Shown: piece after piece, positions 52,375-62,275 of the stretch
How the letters are laid out: each line of letters begins with the position of its first letter
Numbering within the stretch: position 1 is the stretch's first letter
Source of the DNA: Liolophura sinensis
Taxonomy: Eukaryota; Mollusca; Polyplacophora; Chitonida; Chitonidae
Assembly (NCBI RefSeq): GCF_032854445.1
Contig: NW_027017976.1
Location: 1-64,000 of the forward strand
Direction of reading: 5' to 3'
DNA: 64,000 nucleotides
Position numbers and translations under genes: made by a program
The notes under the pieces: model-generated
What the model was told of the DNA's origin: nothing
Seen by the model: only the letters and a program-made list of their open reading frames with translations
The model's database searches: none

Positions 52375-55300
52375 CTGACCCACATCAATAAGGTGCCAAA
52401 GGATGCGCAATTGGGCCAGGCATCTCCAGCTGTTGAAAAATTGCAAATTTCCTTGGTTTCCATGGAGTAAGAGCCGTTGCTGGGCACGTGATCTTGACAT
52501 CATTGATTATTCATTTGTGGCTACAGCCAAAAGTATTGGTCGGAGAGCAACGCGGTTTGCACCATTCGATTTCTCGTCACAAAATACGTCGGATTAGCCT
52601 CTTACCAGCAGCATTGGAACAGTTTTTCCACTTTTGGATTTTTGCCTGGTCTTTTTGCTTATTGAAATCGGGTACATTAGCTATGTACAATCGCGACTGG
52701 TCATTAATATATTCAATTTTTCATTATAAGTTATGTGCCCTTCGGTAGCCCAGACGACGTCAAATCTTTGGGCCAAGCCCATTTAACTCACCCAGCAAAT
52801 GTCTTACTTCTAAGTCGAAGACAAACTCAATGTCTTTATCTACATGTAGAAAAACGACACCATTTGTATATAAAAAAAACAAAAGGTACTTGATACAATC
52901 CGCTGTAAAAAGTACAATTGAACACTGACCCACATCAATAAGGTGCCAAAGGATGCGCAATTGGGCCAAGCATCTCCAGCTGTTGAAAAATTGCAAATTT
53001 CCTTGGTTTCCATGGAGTAAGAGCCGTTGCTGGGCACGTGATCTTGACATCATTGATTATTCATTTGTGGCTACAGCCAAAAGTATTGGTCGGAGAGCAA
53101 CGCGGTTTGCACCATTCGATTTCTCGTCACAAAATACGTCGGATTAGCATCTTACCAGCAGCATTGGAACAGTTTTTCCACTTTTGGATTTTTGCCTGGT
53201 CTTTTTGCTAATTGAAATCGGCTACATTAACTATGTACAATCGCGACTGGTCATTACTATATTCAACTTTTCATTATAAGTTATGTGCCCTTCGGCAGCC
53301 CAGACGACGTCAAATCTTTGGGCCAAGCCCATTTAACTCACCCAGCTAATGTCTTACTTCTAAGTCGAAGAAAAACTCAATGTCTTTATCTACATGTAGA
53401 AAAACCACACCATTTGTATATAAAAAAAACACAAGGTACTTGATACAATCCGCTGTAAAAAGTACAATTGAACACTGACCCACATCAATAAGGTGCCAAA
53501 GGATGCGCAATTGGGCCAGGCATCTCCAGCTGTTGAAAAATTGCAAATTTCTATGGTTTCCATGGAGTAAGAGCCGTTGCTGGGCACGTGATCTTGACAT
53601 CATTGATTATTCACTTGTGGCTACAGCCAAAAGTATTGGTCGGAGAGCAACGCGGTTTGCACCATTCGATTTCTCGTCACAAAATACGTCGGATTAGCCT
53701 CTTACCAGCAGCATTGGAACAGTTTTTCCACTTTTGGATTTTTGCCTGGTCTTTTTGCTTATTGAAATCGGCTACATTAGCTATGTACAATCGCGACTGG
53801 TCATTAATATATTCAATTTTTCATTATAAGTTATGTGCCCTTCGGTAGCCCAGACGACGTCAAATCTTTGGGCCAAGCCCATTTAACTCACCCAGCAAAT
53901 GTCTTACTTCTAAGTCGAAGACAAACTCAATGTCTTTATCTACATGTAGAAAAACCACACCATTTGTATATAAAAAAAACAAAAGGTACTTGATACAATC
54001 CGCTGTAAAAAGTACAATTGAACACTGACCCACATCAATAAGGTGCCAAAGGATGCGCAATTGGGCCAAGCATCTCCAGCTGTTGAAAAATTGCAAATTT
54101 CCTTGGTTTCCATGGAGTAAGAGCCGTTGCTGGGCACGTGATCTTGACATCATTGATTATTCATTTGTGGCTACAGCCAAAAGTATTGGTCGGAGAGCAA
54201 CGCGGTTTGCACCATTCGATTTCTCGTCACAAAATACGTCGGATTAGCCTCTTACCAGCAGCATTGGAACAGTTTTTCTACTTTTGGATTTTTGCCTGGT
54301 CTTTTTGCGAATTGTAATCGGCTACATTAACTATGTACAATCGCGACTGGTCATTACTATATTCAACTTTTCATTATAAGTTATGTGCCCTTCGGTAGCC
54401 CAGACGACGTCAAATCTTTGGGCCAAGCCCATTTAACTCACCCAACAAATGTCTTACTTCTAAGTCGAAGACAAACTCAATGTCTTTATCTACATGTAGA
54501 AAAGCCACACCATTTGTATATAAAAAAAAACACAAGGTACTTGATACAATCCGCTGTAAAAAGTACAATTGAACACTGACCCACATCAATAAGGTGCCAA
54601 AGGATGCGCAATAGGGCCAGGCATCTCCAGCTGTTGAAAAATTGCAAATTTCTATGGTTTCCATGGAGTAAGAGCCGTTGTTGGGCACGTGATCTTGACA
54701 TCATTGATTATTCACTTGTGGCTACAGCCAAAAGTATTGGTCGGAGAGCAACGCGGTTTGCACCATTCGATTTCTCGTCACAAAATACGTCGGATTAGCC
54801 TCTTACCAGCAGCATTGGAACAGTTTTTCCACTTTTGGATTTTTGCCTGGTCTTTTTGCTTATTGAAATCGGGTACATTAGCTATGTACAATCGCGACTG
54901 GTCATTAATATATTCAATTTTTCATTATAAGTTATGTGCCCTTCGGTAGCCCAGACGACGTCAAATCTTTGGGCCAAGCCCATTTAACTCACCCCGCAAA
55001 TGTCTTACTTCTAAGTCGAAGACAAACTCAATGTCTTTATCTACATGTAGAAAAACCACACCATTTGTATATAAAAAAAACACAAGGTACTTGATACAAT
55101 CCGCTGTAAAAAGTACAATTGAACACTGACCCACATCAATAAGGTACCAAAGGATGCGCAATTGGGCCAGGCATCTCCAGCTGTTGAAAAATTGCAAATT
55201 TCCTTGGTTTCCATGGAGTAAGAGCCGTTGCTGGGCACGTGATCTTGACATCATTGATTATTCATTTGTGGCTACAGCCAAAAGTATTGGTCGGAGAGCA

Positions 55301-56302
55301 ACGCGGTTTGCACCATTCGATTTCTCGTCACAAAATACGTCGGATTAGCCTCTTACCAGCAGCATTGGAACAGTTTTTCCACTTTTGGATTTTTGCCTGG
55401 TCTTTTTGCTTATTGAAATCGGGTACATTAGCTATGTACAATCGCGACTGGTCATTAATATATTCAATTTTTCATTATAAGTTATGTGCCCTTCGGTAGC
55501 CCAGACGACGTCAAATCTTTGGGCCAAGCCCATTTAACTCACCCAGCAAATGTCTTACTTCTAAGTCGAAGACAAACTCAATGTCTTTATCTACATGTAG
55601 AAAAACGACACCATTTGTATATAAAAAAAACAAAAGGTACTTGATACAATCCGCTGTAAAAAGTACAATTGAACACTGACCCACATCAATAAGGTGCCAA
55701 AGGATGCGCAATTGGGCCAAGCATCTCCAGCTGTTGAAAAATTGCAAATTTCCTTGGTTTCCATGGAGTAAGAGCCGTTGCTGGGCACGTGATCTTGACA
55801 TCATTGATTATTCATTTGTGGCTACAGCCAAAAGTATTGGTCGGAGAGCAACGCGGTTTGCACCATTCGATTTCTCGTCACAAAATACGTCGGATTAGCA
55901 TCTTACCAGCAGCATTGGAACAGTTTTTCCACTTTTGGATTTTTGCCTGGTCTTTTTGCTAATTGAAATCGGCTACATTAACTATGTACAATCGCGACTG
56001 GTCATTACTATATTCAACTTTTCATTATAAGTTATGTGCCCTTCGGCAGCCCAGACGACGTCAAATCTTTGGGCCAAGCCCATTTAACTCACCCAGCTAA
56101 TGTCTTACTTCTAAGTCGAAGACAAACTCAATGTCTTTATCTACATGTAGAAAAACCACACCATTTGTATATAAAAAAAACACAAGGTACTTGATACAAT
56201 CCGCTGTAAAAAGTACAATTGAACACTGACCCACATCAATAAGGTGCCAAAGGATGCGCAATTGGGCCAGGCATCTCCAGCTGTTGAAAAATTGCAAATT
56301 TC
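50725..56302 (+). repeat. Higher-order repeat: 5-mer, 2,750-2,751-bp spacing
   Basis: Units 50725, 51275, 51825, 52375, 52925 correspond to 53475, 54025, 54576, 55126, 55676 (order d, b, c, a CAACGACACC-terminated unit, a). Strongest agreement is 52375-53551 with 55126-56302, where both carry AAAACGACACC and CAGCTAATG; I see two differences there (AAGGTACC near 55141 and GAAAAACTC near 53370). The extra base is a 9-A tract in unit 54025. Earlier units of the pair show several differences, for example CGGCTACATTAGCT near 53768 against CGGGTACATCAGCT near 51018. Confidence 0.7.
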
Positions 56303-58650
56303 CTTGGTTTCCATGGAGTAAGAGCCGTTGCTGGGCACGTGATCTTGACATCATTGATTATTCATTTGTGGCTACAGCCAAAAGTATTGGTCGGAGAGCA
56401 ACGCGGTTTGCACCATTCGATTTCTCGTCACAAAATACGTCGGATTAGCCTCTTACCAGCAGCATTGGAACAGTTTTTCTACTTTTGGATTTTTGCCTGG
56501 TCTTTTTGCGAATTGAAATCGGCTACATTAACTATGTACAATCGCGACTGGTCATTACTATATTCAACTTTTCATTATAAGTTATGTGCCCTTCGGTAGC
56601 CCAGACGACGTCAAATCTTTGGGCCAAGCCCATTTAACTCACCCAACAAATGTCTTACTTCTAAGTCGAAGACAAACTCAATGTCTTTATCTACATGTAG
56701 AAAAGCCACACCATTTGTATATAAAAAAAACACAAGGTACTTGATACAATCCGCTGTAAAAAGTACAATTGAACACTGACCCACATCAATAAGGTGCCAA
56801 AGGATGCGCAATAGGGCCAGGCATCTCCAGCTGTTGAAAAATTGCAAATTTCTATGGTTTCCATGGAGTAAGAGCCGTTGCTGGGCACGTGATCTTGACA
56901 TCATTGATTATTCATTTGTGGCTACAGCCAAAAGTATTGGTCGGAGAGCAACGCGGTTTGCACCATTCGATTTCTCGTCACAAAATACGTCGGATTAGCC
57001 TCTTACCAGCAGCATTGGAACAGTTTTTCCACTTTTGGATTTTTGCCTGGTCTTTTTGCTTATTGAAATCGGGTACATTAGCTATGTACAATCGCGACTG
57101 GTCATTAATATATTCAATTTTTCATTATAAGTTATGTGCCCTTCGGTAGCCCAGACGACGTCAAATCTTTGGGCCAAGCCCATTTAACTCACCCAGCAAA
57201 TGTCTTACTTCTAAGTCGAAGACAAACTCAATGTCTTTATCTACATGTAGAAAAACGACACCATTTGTATATAAAAAAAACAAAAGGTACTTGATACAAT
57301 CCGCTGTAAAAAGTACAATTGAACACTGACCCACATCAATAAGGTGCCAAAGGATGCGCAATTGGGCCAAGCATCTCCAGCTGTTGAAAAATTGCAAATT
57401 TCCTTGGTTTCCATGGAGTAAGAGCCGTTGCTGGGCACGTGATCTTGACATCATTGATTATTCATTTGTGGCTACAGCCAAAAGTATTGGTCGGAGAGCA
57501 ACGCGGTTTGCACCATTCGATTTCTCGTCACAAAATACGTCGGATTAGCATCTTACCAGCAGCATTGGAACAGTTTTTCCACTTTTGGATTTTTGCCTGG
57601 TCTTTTTGCTAATTGAAATCGGCTACATTAACTATGTACAATCGCGACTGGTCATTACTATATTCAACTTTTCATTATAAGTTATGTGCCCTTCGGCAGC
57701 CCAGACGACGTCAAATCTTTGGGCCAAGCCCATTTAACTCACCCAGCTAATGTCTTACTTCTAAGTCGAAGACAAACTCAATGTCTTTATCTACATGTAG
57801 AAAAACCACACCATTTGTATATAAAAAAAACACAAGGTACTTGATACAATCCGCTGTAAAAAGTACAATTGAACACTGACCCACATCAATAAGGTGCCAA
57901 AGGATGCGCAATTGGGCCAGGCATCTCCAGCTGTTGAAAAATTGCAAATTTCCTTGGTTTCCATGGAGTAAGAGCCGTTGCTGGGCACGTGATCTTGACA
58001 TCATTGATTATTCATTTGTGGCTACAGCCAAAAGTATTGGTCGGAGAGCAACGCGGTTTGCACCATTCGATTTCTCGTCACAAAATACGTCGGATTAGCC
58101 TCTTACCAGCAGCATTGGAACAGTTTTTCTACTTTTGGATTTTTGCCTGGTCTTTTTGCGAATTGAAATCGGCTACATTAACTATGTACAATCGCGACTG
58201 GTCATTACTATATTCAACTTTTCATTATAAGTTATGTGCCCTTCGGTAGCCCAGACGACGTCAAATCTTTGGGCCAAGCCCATTTAACTCACCCAACAAA
58301 TGTCTTACTTCTAAGTCGAAGACAAACTCAATGTCTTTATCTACATGTAGAAAAGCCACACCATTTGTATATAAAAAAAACACAAGGTACTTGATACAAT
58401 CCGCTGTAAAAAGTACAATTGAACACTGACCCACATCAATAAGGTGCCAAAGGATGCGCAATAGGGCCAGGCATCTCCAGCTGTTGAAAAATTGCAAATT
58501 TCTATGGTTTCCATGGAGTAAGAGCCGTTGCTGGGCACGTGATCTTGACATCATTGATTATTCATTTGTGGCTACAGCCAAAAGTATTGGTCGGAGAGCA
58601 ACGCGGTTTGCACCATTCGATTTCTCGTCACAAAATACGTCGGATTAGCA
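55205..58650 (+). repeat. Higher-order repeat: 3-mer, 1,650-bp spacing
   Basis: Sequence from about 55205 to 57000 matches about 56855 to 58650 with no difference found by eye; the two copies overlap as a tandem of 1,650 bp. Markers in order: GCTTATTG with AAAACGACACC; GGCCAAGC with GCATCTTACC and CAGCTAATG; TTTCTAC with GCGAATTG and GAAAAGCC; CAATAGGG with TTTCTATGG. It is the shortest multimer repeat in the window. It ends inside the hybrid unit that starts at 58426. Confidence 0.8.
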
Positions 58651-58975
58651 TCTTACCAGCAGCATTGGAACAGTTTTTCCACTTTTGGATTTTTGCCTGG
58701 TCTTTTTGCTAATTGAAATCGGCTACATTAACTATGTACAATCGCGACTGGTCATTACTATATTCAACTTTTCATTATAAGTTATGTGCCCTTCGGCAGC
58801 CCAGACGACGTCAAATCTTTGGGCCAAGCCCATTTAACTCACCCAGCAAATGTCTTACTTCTAAGTCGAAGACAAACTCAATGTCTTTATCTACATGTAG
58901 AAAAACCACACCATTTGTATATAAAAAAAACACAAGGTACTTGATACAATCCGCTGTAAAAAGTACAATTGAACA
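58426..58975 (+). repeat. Hybrid monomer (unit 107)
   Basis: The left part has CAATAGGG and TTTCTATGG as in class c (56776). The right part has GCATCTTACC, GCTAATTG, TTCGGCAGC and AACACAAGG as in class a (46325, 49625). The switch lies between offsets 79 and 225 (58504-58650). The unit sits where the 3-mer block ends and the d-b-c block copied from 47975 begins, so it marks the junction of two duplications. Confidence 0.7.
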
Positions 58976-60075
58976 CTGACCCACATCAATAAGGTGCCAA
59001 AGGATGCGCAATTGGGCCAGGCATCTCCAGCTGTTGAAAAATTGCAAATTTCTATGGTTTCCATGGAGTAAGAGCCGTTGCTGGGCACGTGATCTTGACA
59101 TCATTGATTATTCACTTGTGGCTACAGCCAAAAGTATTGGTCGGAGAGCAACGCGGTTTGCACCATTCGATTTCTCGTCACAAAATACGTCGGATTAGCC
59201 TCTTACCAGCAGCATTGGAACAGTTTTTCCACTTTTGGATTTTTGCCTGGTCTTTTTGCTTATTGAAATCGGGTACATTAGCTATGTACAATCGCGACTG
59301 GTCATTACTATATTCAATTTTTCATTATAAGTTATGTGCCCTTCGGTAGCCCAGACGACGTCAAATCTTTGGGCCAAGCCCATTTAACTCACCCAGCAAA
59401 TGTCTTACTTCTAAGTCGAAGACAAACTCAATGTCTTTATCTACATGTAGAAAAACCACACCATTTGTATATAAAAAAAACACAAGGTACTTGATACAAT
59501 CCGCTGTAAAAAGTACAATTGAACACTGACCCACATCAATAAGGTGCCAAAGGATGCGCAATTGGGCCAAGCATCTCCAGCTGTTGAAAAATTGCAAATT
59601 TCCTTGGTTTCCATGGAGTAAGAGCCGTTGCTGGGCACGTGATCTTGACATCATTGATTATTCATTTGTGGCTACAGCCAAAAGTATTGGTCGGAGAGCA
59701 ACGCGGTTTGCACCATTCGATTTCTCGTCACAAAATACGTCGGATTAGCCTCTTACCAGCAGCATTGGAACAGTTTTTCTACTTTTGGATTTTTGCCTGG
59801 TCTTTTTGCGAATTGTAATCGGCTACATTAACTATGTACAATCGCGACTGGTCATTACTATATTCAACTTTTCATTATAAGTTATGTGCCCTTCGGTAGC
59901 CCAGACGACGTCAAATCTTTGGGCCAAGCCCATTTAACTCACCCAACAAATGTCTTACTTCTAAGTCGAAGACAAACTCAATGTCTTTATCTACATGTAG
60001 AAAAGCCACACCATTTGTATATAAAAAAAACACAAGGTACTTGATACAATCCGCTGTAAAAAGTACAATTGAACA

Positions 60076-60625
60076 CTGACCCACATCAATAAGGTGCCAA
60101 AGGATGCGCAATAGGGCCAGGCATCTCCAGCTGTTGAAAAATTGCAAATTTCTATGGTTTCCATGGAGTAAGAGCCGTTGCTGGGCACGTGATCTTGACA
60201 TCATTGATTATTCACTTGTGGCTACAGCCAAAAGTATTGGTCGGAGAGCAACGCGGTTTGCACCATTCGATTTCTCGTCACAAAATACGTCGGATTAGCC
60301 TCTTACCAGCAGCATTGGAACAGTTTTTCCACTTTTGGATTTTTGCCTGGTCTTTTTGCGAATTGAAATCGGCTACATTAACTATGTACAATCGCGACTG
60401 GTCATTACTATATTCAACTTTTCATTATAAGTTATGTGCCCTTCGGTAGCCCAGACGACGTCAAATCTTTGGGCCAAGCCCATTTAACTCACCCAGGAAA
60501 TGTCTTACTTCTAAGTCGAAGACAAACTCAATGTCTTTATCTACATGTAGAAAAACCACACCATTTGTATATAAAAAAAACACAAGGTACTTGATACAAT
60601 CCGCTGTAAAAAGTACAATTGAACA
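60076..60625 (+). repeat. Hybrid monomer (unit 110)
   Basis: The left part has CAATAGGG, TTTCTATGG and TTCACTTG as in unit 49075. The right part has GCGAATTG, AACTTTTC and CAGGAAATG, a combination typical of domain III units such as 37526 and 40276. The switch lies between offsets 140 and 285 (60215-60360). It marks the right end of the long-range d-b-c copy. Confidence 0.65.
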
Positions 60626-62275
60626 CTGACCCACATCAATAAGGTGCCAAAGGATGCGCAATTGGGCCAGGCATCTCCAGCTGTTGAAAAATTGCAAATT
60701 TCTATGGTTTCCATGGAGTAAGAGCCGTTGCTGGGCACGTGATCTTGACATCATTGATTATTCACTTGTGGCTACAGCCAAAAGTATTGGTCGGAGAGCA
60801 ACGCGGTTTGCACCATTCGATTTCTCGTCACAAAATACGTCGGATTAGCCTCTTACCAGCAGCATTGGAACAGTTTTTCCACTTTTGGATTTTTGCCTGG
60901 TCTTTTTGCTTATTGAAATCGGGTACATTAGCTACGTACAATCGCGACTGGTCATTAATATATTCAATTTTTCATTATAAGTTATGTGCCCTTCGGTAGC
61001 CCAGACGACGTCAAATCTTTGGGCCAAGCCCATTTAACTCACCCAGCAAATTTCTTACTTCTAAGTCGAAGACAAACTCAATGTCTTTATCTACATGTAG
61101 AAAAACGACACCATTTGTATATAAAAAAAACAAAAGGTACTTGATACAATCCGCTGTAAAAACTACAATTGAACACTGACCCACATCAATAAGGTGCCAA
61201 AGGATGCGCAATTGGGCCAAGCATCTCCAGCTGTTGAAAAATTGCAAATTTCCTTGGTTTCCATGGAGTAAGAGCCGTTGCTGGGCACGTGATCTTGACA
61301 TCATTGATTATTCATTTGTGGCTACAGCCAAAAGTATTGGTCGGAGAGCAACGCGGTTTGCACCATTCGATTTCTCGTCACAAAATACGTCGGATTAGCA
61401 TCTTACCAGCAGCATTGGAACAGTTTTTCCACTTTTGGATTTTTGCCTGGTCTTTTTGCTAATTGAAATCGGCTGCATTAACTATGTACAATCGCGACTG
61501 GTCATTACTATATTCAACTTTTCATTATAAGTTATGTGCCCTTCGGTAGCCCAGACGACGTCAAATCTTTGGGCCAAGCCCATTTAACTCACCCAGCAAA
61601 TGTCTTACTTCTAAGTCGAAGACAAACTCAATGTCTTTATCTACATGTGGAAAAACCACACCATTTGTATATAAAAAAAACACAAGGTACTTGATACAAT
61701 CCGCTGTAAAAAGTACAATTGAACACTGACCCACATCAATAAGGTGCCAAAGGATGCGCAATTGGGCCAGGCATCTCCAGCTGTTGAAAAATTGCAAATT
61801 TCTATGGTTTCCATGGAGTAAGAGCCGTTGCTGGGCACGTGATCTTGACATCATTGATTATTCACTTGTGGCTACAGCCAAAAGTATTGGTCGGAGAGCA
61901 ACGCGGTTTGCACCATTCGATTTCTCGTCACAAAATATGTCGGATTAGCCTCTTACCAGCAGCATTGGAACAGTTTTTCCACTTTTGGATTTTTGCCTGG
62001 TCTTTTTGCTTATTGAAATCGGGTACATTAGCTATGTACAATCGCGACTGGTCATTACTATATTCAATTTTTCATTATAAGTTATGTGCCCTTCGGTAGC
62101 CCAGACGACGTCAAATCTTTGGGCCAAGCCCATTTAACTCACCCAGCAAATGTCTTACTTCTAAGTCGAAGACAAACTCAATGTCTTTATCTACATGTAG
62201 AAAAACCACACCATTTGTATATAAAAAAAACAAAAGGTACTTGATACAATCCGCTGTAAAAAGTACAATTGAACA

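Larger units (their letters stand above)
47975..60290 (+). repeat. Long-range copy of a d-b-c monomer block, 20-unit spacing
   Basis: Positions 47975 to about 49290 match 58976 to about 60290 at 11,001 bp (20 units plus the extra base of unit 54025). The class d units agree in ATTAGCTATG, CATTACTAT, CAATTTTTC and AACACAAGG; the class b units agree in GCGAATTGTAATC, CCAACAAATG and GAAAAGCC; the class c starts agree in CAATAGGG, TTTCTATGG and TTCACTTG. No difference was found by eye. The nearer d-b-c blocks at 50725 and 53475 differ more. Confidence 0.7.
45225..62275 (+). repeat. Satellite domain IV (monomers 83-113), built from four monomer classes
   Basis: Units start every 550 bp from 45225 to 54025, then from 54576 to 61726. 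Four classes recur. Class a has GGCCAAGC, GCATCTTACC and TTCGGCAGC (46325, 49625, 52925, 55676, 57326, 61176). Class b has GGCCAAGC, TTTCTAC, GCGAATTGTAATC and GAAAAGCC (48525, 51275, 54025, 59526; 56226 and 57876 are relatives without the GGCCAAGC change). Class c has CAATAGGG plus TTTCTATGG (49075, 51825, 54576, 56776, 58426, 60076). Class d has TTTCTATGG, TTCACTTG, GCTTATTG and ACATTAGCT or ACATCAGCT (47975, 50725, 53475, 58976, 60626, 61726). The order d-b-c occurs at 47975, 50725, 53475 and 58976. Confidence 0.75.
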
